DNA of 64,000 bases. Origin: Onchidella celtica. Taxonomy: Eukaryota; Mollusca; Gastropoda; Systellommatophora; Onchidiidae. The translations under genes were made by a program, and so were the position numbers. Location: positions 29,591,909 through 29,655,908 of the forward strand of contig OZ007572.1 of NCBI GenBank assembly GCA_963931925.1, read 5' to 3'. Shown piece after piece: positions 44,391 through 56,987 of the stretch (positions are counted from its first letter, which is position 1; the number at the start of each line of letters is the position of its first letter). The notes below the pieces were generated by a model that worked only from the letters and a program-made list of their open reading frames with translations, searched no databases and had not been told where the DNA came from.

Positions 44391-44398
44391 TGACGTCA
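44391..44398. promoter_or_regulatory. Palindromic CRE, TGACGTCA
   Basis: An exact cAMP-response-element palindrome lies 138 bases upstream of the ATG at 44536. CREB/ATF proteins bind this site. Its position suggests a promoter for the second gene; this is inference, since the same 8-mer also occurs at 11451 in a geneless region. Confidence 0.35.
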
Positions 44399-44535
44399 GC
44401 GACTCTTGCCATAGCTCCATGACGTATCCTTGCTTATCGCAGCAACCACATGTTTCCTAGGTTAGAGCGTCTTTGTTTACCACATGAAAGAAACGGCCAT
44501 GACTTCATTCAACGACAGATTGTCACTATGGTACG

Positions 44536-44898
44536 ATGGACACCTTCTCGGCGGATGAAAGCACCGCTGCGTCGGAAGATGGATTCTCAGAAAATGTGAA
44601 TGGTGTCTTCGGATGCAATGCTCAAGAAGTGACAGCGGGAGATGAACTTGCACATGGACATCGAGTTACAGGTTCACAAAGTAGTATTGAATACGAGAAA
44701 TTTGGGGATAGCAGAAGACGTGGAACTGGACCCCGTTCCAAATCATTTCTAGAGGAACCATCAAGATCAAAGGCTGCTCTATTTATGCAACGTAAACCAG
44801 GGGGCAAAGGCGTCAGGTCTACTCACGGATCTCACGGAGACGGTATTTGTCTGGGGCCTACGTGGGACAACAGTAGAGGGTATTTATCAAAATCATGA
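44536..44898 (+). CDS. Open reading frame, possible first coding exon of the Q-rich gene
   Basis: A 120-codon frame begins with ATG (MDTFSADESTAASEDG) and is polar and charged, with RRRGTGPRSKSFLEEP and a basic MQRKPGGKG stretch. The composition resembles the disordered downstream protein more than random intergenic DNA. If it is an exon, a possible donor after 44879 (GG then gtattt) leaves phase 2, which fits 46608, but that donor is poor. It could instead be a short independent gene ending at 44898, or not coding. Confidence 0.35.
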   Translation: MDTFSADESTAASEDGFSENVNGVFGCNAQEVTAGDELAHGHRVTGSQSSIEYEKFGDSRRRGTGPRSKSFLEEPSRSKAALFMQRKPGGKGVRSTHGSHGDGICLGPTWDNSRGYLSKS

Positions 44899-46607
44899 AC
44901 AAATAATTCAGTGTGATTTCTATTTAGATCTATGATATTTTCGAGACACTTAAATAAATGGCAGTGAGAATATCAAATCTATTGGCACAATAAGTGCACA
45001 ATTTTTGTTCTAGATCTAGATCTAATAATCGTTGTAAGAAAGGTTTTCCGTTATGCAAAATCTTAATGATATCTAATAATAAGTTGTAGCGATAGACATG
45101 CATGTGTACAACGTATTGTAACATTTATATGACACAATGAGCAGCTCTTGTAATGCCCCAACCGTGGCAAAAATAGAATATCACAACATTGTTTTTTTAA
45201 ATAGTTATTTCAGTTTGAAACTGATACAGTATGTCTCTGCAGTGCATAATTATGCAAGATAGGATCAAATATGGCATGCATAACAAGGGCATAAGAAATA
45301 AAAGGGGAACAGCCGACATCCTCTCTCATCGCCAAATGAACGAGGAACAGTAAGAACAAAATAAGATAGCGGGCATAAAGATCTAGTCTAGGTTCTGAGT
45401 TACATACATTCTATATTGCAAAGACCATCTGTTTGTGTACATTAAACACACAGTCTGAGGATAGAAACGATCTGAATATGACGGAAAGCGGCGATCTATT
45501 TTGACAAATTATTTTACATTACATTGGCCAGTGTAGCATTACACTACTTTTTCTCATCGCAGGCTGCTGAAAGTATGCTATAAAGGCGTGCGTTGCATTT
45601 GGTAATGTTTTACCCTATTTATCTCCCCAAATCAGTGAACGATAATTAAACCATAATTTGACACAAAGTGACTTATCACCAAAAAAAAAAAGTTAAATAA
45701 TTTAGAAAGATGGCTGTGAAATCAATGTTTGCCATACACCCACTTAGATTTGCAAGTTTTGGGTGCAGTTGTTCGTCCATAACATGCAGCCAACTTAAAG
45801 ACGTAATCTTAGGTTGTGTTTTAATTAAAATAAGAAAAAGCACACTTTCACGTGGATGGTTTTACCAAATCTAATAAGGTCCAGTAATATTTACCATGGG
45901 GAAAACGTTCTTATATTGCAGACAAATGTATTATACAGATATTTTTGAGATAATGCTGGGATAAATGAAAAAAAAACAAAAAAACCAACAAAACAGAAAA
46001 CAACTGTGTAGAGGTCACATGTACACACAAAGCATCTCCGCTGAAAAAATAAAATAAAAAGAGACCGAACTACAACATAGACCAGTAACGTTGATGCTCA
46101 AAGGACGAACAATAACTTTGCATGATGACAGTGAGTAATAGCTGTTTTATAATCTAACAACACAATCGCACTGACCCAGTCGATTAATTCTATTCTCTCA
46201 TTTTTTTCGCCTACATGAAACTTTGGAGCACTAACTTTTCCTACTTTAGGCACTCGCCATTTCCAAGCAGTATCCTTATAATTTTCACGAGAAAGCAAAG
46301 GGCACCTGCTCGGTATATAAATACAGTAAAGCTATTATTAGAAGTGGTGTGCAAGCAAGGCTGGCACGTCATTACATTCTTCAATATCGCGGGAATTCCC
46401 CGTAGCCATATGCACATTCAATATGACGTTGTGTCTACGTCACAACGCATCAGTTTTGTACACTTGGACAACCCATTTCCATTTCTAGACTGGCTTTCCG
46501 TTGGGCCACATGTTTCTGATCTTCGGAAAGCCAGCGTCGTTCCTGGTTCTCGTCCTTAATTTGTTCTTCATAATGTACGTCTAACCATCGACTCTTATAA
46601 TTGTCAG
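44899..46607. other. AT-rich stretch, possible intron
   Basis: No exon with good splice sites recognised. The open frame at 46215-46559 has no usable splice context. If 44536 is the first exon, this is intron 1. Confidence 0.45.
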
Positions 46608-46662
46608 ATTAGTTTTGAGTGAATCAGTTGACAGAGGAGGAGATCAGCACAAGAAACTGCAG
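46608..46662 (+). CDS. Weak candidate upstream exon of the Q-rich gene
   Basis: Fifty-five bases between attgtcag and gtaaat read LVLSESVDRGGDQHKKLQ and leave in phase 0, matching the candidate exon at 47769. The acceptor tract is weak and the exon is short, so chance is a real alternative. Confidence 0.3.
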
Positions 46663-47293
46663 GTAAATATTGTTCGTCCATATCCTAATTGATTTTACTA
46701 AAGAATGGCGGCATGGGCATTGTACTTCTTGCCTAGCTCATTTCCCCCACATCATCCCTCCATTTTGACATTCACCTCTTCTTCTTACTCTTATCGCTTC
46801 GTTCTGAGGTAGATTCTAAGCATTCTGATTCTAAGCATTCTGATTCCGTTCTTGCTAGCGTGAAAGGGTAGTTAATGAGAGAAGATGTAGATAATGCAAT
46901 ATAATATGATGTTCTGCCCATTATTCTACCAGGTCATGAAAATTAACAATCATCTTATCAGACAAGTATGAGGCCACAGAGCACGGTTTGGAAATGAACG
47001 AAAATTGTATTTTCGAGATTTTGCTCAACTCTATGCTATAAATTTGAGAAAAGTATATATATCTAGACATAGACTAAAGATGATGAGATTTTAACAAAAA
47101 TTCTCCTCACTTACGTGCTTGTACAGCACCACACGTGTGTAATAATTAAAGTACATTTTGTCAAGCTTTCATTGCATACCAAAATGTAGTTCTTTTATGC
47201 TGCATTTTCTCTTTCCCCACACTAAGAAATTGGAAAGAGTGAACTACTGAGAGCTGGTACTCCTGGCATTTCAAGACTTATATTGATCTTTGG

Positions 47294-47507
47294 GGAGGAG
47301 TACCTTACTCGAGCGCCACTTTGACAGATTGTCAGATTGATAAGTAACGACGTGAGGGTCTAGTCAGTTTGTATCATCGAGGCCGTAGGCCGATGTTCGT
47401 CTGGGCAGTAGTCAGATTGACATATCAGGGAAAGCCCCCGGGGTAGCTATGTATCATCTCTTTTAGTTAGTTTCTGGTCTTTGGCGCTCGAGTACGGAAC
47501 TCCTTCC
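47294..47507. mobile_element. 214-bp TIR element
   Basis: ggaggagtaccttactcgag is mirrored by ctcgagtacggaactccttc, with gcgcca continuing each arm inward. The centre contains a second short inverted pair. No frame. Confidence 0.75.
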
Positions 47508-47768
47508 GATCTTTGGGCAGTAAAATGCACCGAGTTGCATCATCACACATTATTTTATTATAAAAATTTCAAACTGAGTCAGGAAACATGTTTAACATGT
47601 TTAACCAAAGCTGCTATGATATGATAGACCATTGTACATTATAGTAAATAGATCATCTCGGGGGTGGGGGGGGGGGGAGGAAGAAGAATAACAACAATGA
47701 TGGACAATGGTTATTCTGAGAGTTTGAATATGAAGTATTGCAGTTATTGTTTCCCTGTACATTCACAG

Positions 47769-47833
47769 ATAGTCATAACTGAGACATCGAAGCAAGCCAG
47801 TGGCGTAACACAAAAATTGTTTGACTCGAACGT
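47769..47833 (+). CDS. Candidate upstream exon of the Q-rich gene
   Basis: A good acceptor (ttccctgtacattcacag) and a perfect gtaagt donor bracket 65 bases that stay open as IVITETSKQASGVTQKLFDS. The exon enters in phase 0 and leaves in phase 2, which fits the exon at 48608 and makes a Val codon across the junction. No similarity to a known domain supports it. Confidence 0.5.
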
Positions 47834-48229
47834 GTAAGTAGGAATTGTGCTTAAACGCTCGGTTAAAGGGAAAGAACATTATGTTAATATTGCAGACATT
47901 GCTGTCCCTTAGTGTAATCTATTACCATCAATAGACGGAATGGATCGCTTCATCCATTTATTTTTTCTCCTCCTATCATTCACTTTTCATTTGACTCGTC
48001 ATTCTTCCTCTCCGTTTTGGGTGTCTTTATTAGCTTTCTTCCAAATTCACTCCCTCGTTCTCTCCCTCTCTTCCTTTCTCATGTTAACCCCGTCATTCTG
48101 AATCCTTTCGTGCGGGGTCAGTTCGTACGTTTATACGTCTAGAACTCCACATGTACAGGTTGCAGTCTGTGTACAAAATGGCAATATTTGCATAACATTA
48201 TCCTGTCATTATGACAAGTGGCGGTTTCC

Positions 48230-48510
48230 TTTGGTGCCAGCCCACAAAAAAAAGAAGAAAAAAAGCAGCCCGATGTGGAGCCCTTTTGAGGGCTAGAAGC
48301 AGAAATAAAGAACGGCAGACAGACAAAGAAAGAAAGACAGAACAAGATTAAGAAAACCCAAATGGGAGCCCTTTTGAGGGCTGAGAAAGCCAGAAGATGA
48401 CAACAAGACTCAACAGAGAAAAAGTAAAGATTCGGAGAACAACAAGAAAAAGCAAGGTGTAAATGGCAAGAGCAACGAACCTCCATAAAGAAAGATCTAC
48501 AATAACAACT
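48230..48510 (+). mobile_element. Partial SINE-related repeat with duplicated stem-loop
   Basis: The right part (aaggtgtaaatggcaagagc, cctccataaagaaagatcta) matches the tail of the SINE at 41473, so the two share a 3' end. The left part carries ggagcccttttgagggct twice, at 48277-48294 and 48365-48382, each able to form a 6-bp stem with a 4-base loop. Confidence 0.6.
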
Positions 48511-48607
48511 GGCGGAAATCATCCCTCATAACAATAACCAGATAGTATATATATATTATTATTCTCTTTGATCATTAATAGTTCTATTTTACATTTCTGT
48601 TCTACAG

Positions 48608-48886
48608 GTGGGTAATTGGTGAGCGCTACTTGGAGGGTCTCCTTCTGTCTTATTGTGTTGTGATAGTATTCTGTCTAATAGCTTGCTTTTTTCTAGCACA
48701 ATGTGACCATTATATAGCGTCATCCTGCGGTCTCCAAACTCAAACTCTATTCCACAGAACATTCGCCGATCTAGTACGTGTTTGTACGGCACAGGACAAT
48801 AGTGGTCACCTTGCCAGAGCACAGTTAGGAAACACATTACTTTCGACAGTTCACGCCAGTGCTCTTGTGTCAAACTACCTCAACAC
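48608..48886 (+). CDS. Exon with possible membrane span; 5' boundary ambiguous
   Basis: Two acceptors are plausible. Acceptor 1 (ctgttctacag, exon starts 48608) includes WVIGERYLEG and the hydrophobic run LLLSYCVVIVFCLIACFFLA; its phase joins cleanly to the candidate exon 47769-47833. Acceptor 2 (gcttgcttttttctag, exon from about 48701) has the stronger pyrimidine tract and would remove the hydrophobic run, turning it into intron. The 3' donor (gtgagt at 48887) is clear, and its split Thr codon is completed by the next exon at 49288. Confidence 0.65.
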
Positions 48887-51800
48887 GTGAGTACATTTTA
48901 ATTACACTTTAATATTAAAACATTCAAGGCTTGGGATTTTCTTCGCACCTGAAAATCCCACACACCGATTTTAAGCCTGCTGTAATATCACTTCATTAAA
49001 TCGAGATGGCAGGAAAGGTAGGATAAACAAACAAACAAACAAAGTACTAAACTGTCCTTGATCGACTCTACCTGGGTCATGTCCACCTCACACACTTTTT
49101 TTTTTCACTCTATTTCTGAAATTTAGATCGATCAAACTCTGAATGCCAAGCAAAGAAAGTACCCAAAATAGACCGTGAAAGGCGCTAAATGGCCGTTATC
49201 GTGCCGTCGTGCGGTTAAACCCAAACTCAAACCCAAACAAACGAGCTTCACTCGTCTTTATCAAACCCTTTCCTCTCCTCTTCCCAGCTATCGCTCTTAC
49301 CTGGACCAGTTACGGAAGACATGTGGGCGGGGCGAGAGTCATGTGGATCTGATCAGTGCGAGGGCCTCGACCGAAACTGTACCCCTCGTTCTTCCTCTGG
49401 CTCGGATGACTCCGGTTTTCTCAGATGATTCACGAGAAGACCCGGAGTTTCTTGAACTTTTGAAAAAGACGACAACTGAATCCATTCGAAAACTGTGGCC
49501 TCACCCAAACAAAACAAACATTGTTCGTAAAGCTGGTTTAGTTGAGATTGGTGACGGGAGAGAAGAGCAAACTGCTCTTGAGACAGACAGTTGTAACGAA
49601 ACACCTCAAGATTCAGGCAACAGTGAAACGTGCCGTGTAGGCTCTTTGGTACCACAATACAGGACAAATATATCTCATGAATTAGGCACTTACGAGAACA
49701 ACGAGGAAAGTCAAGGTGCTGACGAAGAGACCTATTTGACAGAGGACAATTCTTTACTTCGTGAAAACACCGTATGTCATCCAGAGTCTTTGAATACCTC
49801 CACCAATAATCCCAATCTCACAATGAAATCATCTGCCGAGGCAGTGCTCGTTGGCGACGGTGGCTCAGTCAATATCCAAAACAAAACTTCTACTCAAATT
49901 CAGAAAGGTCTGTTACGAGTGTCTAATGACGCGTTAACGTCAGGCGATAATTTTTACAATCATGCCAATGACCCCTCTTCTCAAGGGACACATGGCACAT
50001 CGATTTATAGCGATGCTGGACAACATAAAGTTACTAGCGAAGCTAAAGGTGCTACCAGTAGACCTTCTGCAATAGACACATTCCTGCAACATCAACAAAA
50101 GCTGATGCAGCAACAACAACTACAACGACAAATACTGCAACACCAGCAGCAGCAACAGTTACAACAACAACAACGACAACAACAGCAAATGATGCAACAA
50201 TATCAACAGCAGGAACAACAACGTCAACACAGTGAACAGTCTGCGGCCAGCAAAGCCTTTGGTTACCAGCTGCCTGGTGACGCTTCCAAGAACTGGTTAC
50301 AGGCTATGGGTGACAACACTGGTCTTGCGTCTTACAAGGCTTGCTTGAGTACTGGCACACAGTCGACTTCATCATATAACACGGGTCATATGCTTACACA
50401 GGCAGTTGGCGCAGACTCTTTCTCTAATGGCCAGCAAGTGAGTATATACAAATTGTGATTTATCAGTATTTATTGTGAAAATAGAAAGTCGCATTTACTC
50501 CAACCGAGGTAAACAAGCACAGCAGCAGCACCACCGCCAACAACAGCACAAAATGTAATAATTGGCCCAAACCAGCTCCTTCCATGTCACACGAAGGGGA
50601 ATCTCTTCATCGAAACAGTGTATTCTATTAGGGAACAATGGCTGTTTTACTAATGCATTTTGCCTCTCGACTGAACCAAATCCTTTTCCGAATATAAACA
50701 ATTCGTATTGGTTTAAGAAAATCAGTAAGATGGCATTTCACAGCTCATTATAGTATGAAACGGCGCATTTGTTTTTGGTCAGAGCTGTTTCAAATTCTTG
50801 GTCAGGCACACTATATTTTTGTGTCAGGAAACAATGGAAAAATAAACAACAAAGATTCCATTCCATATAAAATCTGCAAGATGTCAGTGCTCTCGGATGC
50901 CACTTTTACAACTCCCGAAACTGAATCTTCTTTCATGATAGCAAATGCTAATGCAATTCAAATTAGATTGGAGAGCTGGTTATGGGGATATCAAGTATAA
51001 CTTGGAAGAAGCTCGCATAATTGCCTGAGGTGAGAGTAATAACCGCCGGAGGGAGACACTGTCTTCTTTCGGATTCTGGCGTGATTGAGTATACAACAGC
51101 AGTTATGATTTGTTTTGCCGTTGTGATTTCTTTTTCTTCTACAGATCAATCCAGACTACTTTAATTCTGGCGCTATTCAACCGCACACTACACCTGGAGC
51201 CCCAGTGGATGCACTTAGGAGCGGACTCCCTATCACGTCAGCCCACACCAGAACACTTAAGGTATGATTAAAGGCTGAAGCCGTTTCAATTTGGTAGGAA
51301 AAAGTCCAGTATTGGAACAGGAGGTCAACAATTCACTAATGCAGGGTCTCTAAAGTGGTCGATACGACAATCCAAGGGATAAAAACCCCAAGGAGTTGGC
51401 TGGTGGTAGGCCAAGCTTTTGGTGGTGGAAAGTTATAAAAGACAATAACAATGCATGTCGCGACTCGTTTGTACAATCGGGAGTGATGATGTGGACGGAT
51501 TAAATATTTGTTTCACACGTTGTCCATACAAGTGTTTGTTATTCTAACATTTTAACCCACCAAAAATATATGAATGAATTTATTTATTGCTTTGGGGTCG
51601 ACGGAGGACGGAATATTTCATAAAGGGATAGACACTAAAAAATGTTGAGAAACCCCCGCTCTAAGGAAACCTGCTACACTGTAAAATATTCCGACTGCCG
51701 TTACGCCCACATACAGATTTGGGGAATCTTGTACAACTGAAGAGATGAACAGTGGTTTATTCAATCGAAATAGACAATAATATATGGCTTTACTCTCAGA

Positions 51801-54800
51801 TAAATGTGCCCAAAATGTAGGGATTTAAGCTGTAAGATGGAACAAGATAACTTTTATTTGGCAATAAAAATGATGTGTTTGAAAGTTATTTCATACTGGA
51901 AACATTTCCACTTTCAGGCAAGTTATGCCTGCCTTGATCCTAGTAATCCGATGACTTTGTCCGTCGACCCATTGCAAGAATACACCAATCCCAACGAGAC
52001 TTTCGCTAACCCATGTGAGTTATCCCAGTATGAGACACAATCCTACGCCAATCTGGCTACGGGCTTTGGAACAAATGAAAGAGGAAGTTGCTCTGAAGCA
52101 AGCAGGTCTTGGGCTGAATTGTCCAGGCCTGTGACATCAGCACTGGACAGTGAGGCTGCCAATGCCGAAAACGCTTTAGAAGAGAGACTCCGCAGAGCTT
52201 ACGCCAACTCTCATGTGCCTCAGTTTTCCCAACAAAACCAATGGGTCGACACATCCAGATTGTCCGTACAACGCCCAATCGTCAAGATCAATCCGGAAAG
52301 CAATCATGAGACCCAAACATATAATTTCCAGAGCCAGAGAGGATTTCTAGACACTAGACGAAATTCTTGCGCCAGTTTTAATAACATAAATGCACAAGAT
52401 CGATGGAACTGCATCACTGGCGGAGCAGGATCGGCAGAAGCGATCAGGAATGACGGAATGATCCCGGGGAGTGCTGCTGACCCGCGGGAAAATGACGGCG
52501 CGCCTTTTCTTCCATTGGCAACGCCAACAGTTTTGGACCAAAGTTCACGTGGGTAGAAATTAATACAAATTGCTGTTTCTCCAGTTAATTTTCAACCAAC
52601 TTCCCCTCCCAAATTTGTTTAGCGACCCTCTCTCATGTCAGCCTTAGTGTTTGAAAAATAAAATAAATGTGACAGACAAACTCAGAATGATTGTGACGTC
52701 ATAAAATCTTTCTAGTGGTAACTCTTCCTATCACAGTTGCCTTTTTGATACATGGACAAGCAGTGATACGACAGATACTTCTCTGAAAGAATTTCCAGTT
52801 GCACTGGTTAAATTCGCGTTTAGACATTAAATCTTGGATTTTTGTTTTGTTTTGTAACACAGCATAATGTAATTATTCATATTGTCGTCTGTGGACTGCC
52901 ATTTTAGACTGGCCTTTTACATATATTTCTTTAATTTCAAAAGATATTTTAGTTCTGAATGTTCTAATTATTGTTTCTTTGACAGGGGTCTCTCGACTTT
53001 ATCAATGGAAACAAGATGTAACTTCATCCAGCGAAACCAATTATTTTCCAACGGCTCGATCACCGACAAAAACCTCTGGTTTTGCCACAAGTGAAAGCGT
53101 TGCCAACTCTTTACTGTCTGGACTTCAGTTAGATCGAGATTTCTCTTGGAATGCCTCTCCAATGCCCTCCCAGCTTTCCCCGACATCTGCTCACGGCACC
53201 CTATCCCAAAGTGTTGACGGTTTGGGGATGAACAGTGATAATAGACAGTACAAATTCCCAGATTCCTATATGAACAAACTGTCTACGCTCTCTCTTGACC
53301 AAAGACGGCAGGTTTCCAACAACAACAATGTATCTATGATATTCAGAAACCAAAATGATCAAGCAAATGGATCAAATTTGTTCTTTGATGTGGGAGAAGC
53401 AAAACACGAGGCGTGGTAAGTATTGTCGAGCTTTAGACTCTCTGTCCTCATCTAAAGCTGTATTTTTGCCTTAGAAGCAGGAATATCCGTGATTTTCAGT
53501 GGAGTAAAGAAATGTGCTTACATGTTAGATTTTAAACTGTGTTTAGGTGTGTGTATAGGTATTGTGTAGTTGTGTGATAAATACTGTACAGCAAGATGTT
53601 TAGAATTATTATATGGAAGATAGGACGTAGCAGACATCAGATAAGTCGCTGCAATGAAAATTGGCATATGATTTCAATAGGATTCATGACACCTTGGCAA
53701 CCAAGGATTTTGGTGGATGCAGTCTTATTACAATTTTGTAACCGGAAAAAGCCATTCATATGTGCCGATATGAAAAAAAAATAAAAAAAAAAATCGGAGA
53801 GTAAGAAATAATATACGTTCATCGATCTCAGATACTTTTCTCAGGTCTTTGAAAGGAAGAACGGAAAGCACGGATGATACAGCGGCTACAAGACTGAATT
53901 CAGCTGGATGCGGACCCATGTTGTCTCAGTCAATGCAAATACTCAATTCTAAGGTAAGGCCTACGATATTATGGTGTAGGTGAATGAAAAATATATTGAT
54001 CTTCTTCGCATATTAATGATATATCCCCTATCTTGTCAACATTGATAAACTAGAACACATGCAATAATAAGAGTGCCCAGTGAGTTTAGCCCAGAGCTCA
54101 TGAACTTGAAATGGTCTTTACAAATCAAACTGTGAAGTTAAGTGCGAAAATGTGATCCATTCACGGTTTGTAAAAGAAAGGCCACCAGCATAGCTTATTG
54201 ACTCCCAATTCAGAAATATTTACTACATTCTCTGAAAACATGGATATCTCTTCATCTTTCTTGATCAGTCATAAGTATGACAGCCTAAAGATTGTTGTAT
54301 TTATTTCACTAATACTTTTGGTTCATTCTGTGAAATAGATTGTGAAAGGACTGTGTTTGAAGGGTTCGGAAATGAAATTTTAAAAACTGTCATGCTGTTT
54401 TTCTTTTTTTTTTTTTTTAAACCACAGACATTTGTTATTCTAAAGCCCGACATGTTGGAAAACTGATGTCCAGAATTTAAATATAGGTAGAATGCGCATA
54501 TCCACCATCTTGTCTGTCCGGACCCACTTAAGGAGTCGCGAACCAATCGGCGGCGAGTTCACTACTGTAAACAATGACACGTGTGTATACGCACATGGGA
54601 GACGTTCGGTCAATTCTTTCACTTCCTTTCTCTTGTTTACACGGATGGTAGGGAATCTGACCAGCTTGGATCCATCCTTTCCACCCCTGTCACAACAGTC
54701 AACTGCAATGCAACCAGCAGGCATTGTAACTGCTTAGACACATCTCGAAGTTACACTCATCCGCTGATCCACCAGCCATCTTGTTTGGCGGAAGTACAAA

Positions 54801-56987
54801 ACAAAAACTCTGTGACGTCATGCGCATTCTACCTATACAGAGTCATTAGCTTTCTTTAAAAATAACATTAATCCCTCCCCGCCCCCCCCCCACCCCATCA
54901 ATTAAATCGAGCAGACTGAAGCACATTTTGAAACGACAGCCAAATGGTTATACATGGCGTTTATAGGGATTAAGGAATTTTAGATAGTATTGGCACTTTC
55001 AACTCTGGAAATATTCACTGCTGCTGATAGTCTTAGATAGAGCTAGAAATGTTCACATTTACAGATACTTGCTGCTCAAAATAGCACCAAGGGCCAGCAA
55101 CCAGAACGGAAATCGGCTAACATCCCGACGGAGACAGACATTCTTAATGACAAGAAAGGAGAAAAATGCCAAAGTGACACGTCATCCCCGTCCAGTGTAG
55201 ACTCTCAGTCATCAGGAAGTCTCACTAAACTCCGCCTGAGCCGAGCTTTCAGCGACCCAAATAATGCGCACACAGTTTTCACCACCACACCGCAGTCCAG
55301 CGCGTCTTTGTCTCAGTTATCTGTCTTACAGCAACAGCAGCAGGCACGACAGAAAGTGGACACATCCGTTATGAAATTGTCAGAGGACTTCGACAAAGCC
55401 TATCTTGATGACGCGCCCAGTAGAACTCCATGGCATGAATTGGCGTCGCAAGAAAATAACGAAAGTGATTTCGACATCGAAAGTAATTTTGAGAGCAACA
55501 GTAAGTATGTTCAGCTTCAAAACTTCGATGGCTCTACAATGATTCTCAGTGACCAAGATATGGCAACACTGCGATCGAATGATGCTAACAGACTCTATAG
55601 CACACAGTCGAGAGACCACTTTTTACAAAGTGCTGTAGGTAGCCAACTGTCAGGAACGCAAATGCAAGCAAATCAGCAAACATCCTCACGACCGCGTATG
55701 ATTTTAGGAGCCAACAGTGTGAAGCAAATGAACGAAGACAAAGTTAAGGCCGAGGTAGAGGAAAGTAACCGACGCCTGCGTGAGATGTTGGGACTGGCAC
55801 CAAACAAAGATCAAGGCAACAGCACGTTTCCTGCCGGCATGAGACTTAGTGACAATTCGCCACTTCCGCAGCAGCCATCGTCACCAGGGATGATGCAAAG
55901 CAATATGTTGCCAGGGTCTTACAATCAGAATAATTTGCAGTCAACGAATGGACAAATGTCTCGAGTGCAGTTCAGCGGAAGCAAAATTCAAACCCCTATG
56001 GGAATGGCACAACAGATGTACTGCGTTCCTAACATTCTGATGCCACCACCACCTGTTCAGTCACCAACCTCCAATCGTCAGTCTAACATGATCCCTCTAC
56101 AAGGTGTTATGACAAGCATGGGTTCTAGCACCAGGTTTCCTCAAGGCATGATTCGAGTGCCCTTTGTGGACATGTCTCGTCTCGTGTATGTACATCAGAT
56201 GCCAATGAACATGTCATCGACACATCAGAGTAATAATAATCACAACAACAGCAGCAGCAGTAACCCTCATGTCAACACCAGCAATATCATCACAATTAAC
56301 ACCAGCGATAATGACTTTAGTGTCAATGGCCAGGGGGATAAATTGGGACGACACACTAGATCAAATCCTCCTAAAAACAAGACGGCGTTCTTGAAAATGC
56401 GATCAGGCTCTGAGGAGTTTGCAGTGCCTATTTTGGGTATGAGGCCCTCTTTAGATGACAGCATGGGACCTAGGCTGGTAAAAACACGCACAAACCCATG
56501 GGACCAAGATCTGGATCACGACTTTTCAAATTCTCTGATGTCAAAAGCCGTGAGCATGGAGAACATGGCCAGTGTGTGTTCCCAAGCTAATGTCACTGAC
56601 CCTAACATGTGTAATCCTGAACTTGGTCTGGTTTACCCTGACATGTCCATGCTTCAGGGAGGAAGCCAGACCAACACTGACCAAGCTAGTAAGACTACAG
56701 CATTCATGCAGTGGCCAGCCACGGCAGATATGCATCCAGAAATGTTAGACATGCTTCCCGTACGTCGCACGGTGCCAGAAGACTGCGGAACGGGCCGACT
56801 GTGCTGGCCAGAGATGGAGTTCTTGATGTCGTCCAGAGAACAGCTTCAGACTGCTAGAAGGAGCAACAAACCTATGGGATCCAACAAAGCCAATTTGATA
56901 AGTATAATACCCCGTGGTGGTGTGAATGAAGGGGCAACTGGTGGGAAAGAATGCCGCTTTGAGAAACTTGATAATAAATTAGCCTAA
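48608..56987 (+). CDS. Large Q/N/S/M-rich protein, family not recognised, 7 clear exons
   Basis: Exons 48608-48886, 49288-50437, 51145-51261, 51918-52548, 52986-53415, 53845-53953 and 55065-56987 (stop) have good GT-AG sites and phases that all agree, giving about 1,545 residues. I do not recognise the family and see no catalytic motif. Visible: a hydrophobic stretch at residues 11-30 (LLLSYCVVIVFCLIACFFLA) that could be one membrane span; an acidic/polar region; a Gln tract around residues 359-409 coded by mixed CAA and CAG; scattered Trp motifs; an RAFSDP site near residue 968 that fits the 14-3-3 pattern RxxSxP; Met/Pro-rich segments; an Asn/Ser tract near 1294; and a final WPEMEF-containing segment. 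Most of the protein should be disordered. The 1,150-base and 1,923-base exons are long for an animal gene. The 5' end is uncertain. Confidence 0.88.
51335..51665. mobile_element. Possible decayed hAT-like element in an intron of the Q-rich gene
   Basis: cagggtctctaaagtgg at the left and ttgagaaacccccgctct at the right resemble the subterminal text of hAT elements, but the ends do not pair well and no target duplication is clear. Confidence 0.35.

Noticed and set aside
46215-46559. 114-codon plus-strand frame upstream of the Q-rich gene
   Set aside because: No suitable splice sites in phase with the candidate exons and no recognisable motif.
48589-48873. 94-codon minus-strand frame opposite the first clear exon of the Q-rich gene
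   Set aside because: The plus strand has phase-consistent splicing there, so the minus frame is a shadow.
48608-56987. Identification as a TMEM131-family protein (one span plus long disordered tail)
   Set aside because: The general architecture is similar, but the Trp-rich C-terminal motifs of that family and the luminal domain exons are not visible; the name cannot be supported.
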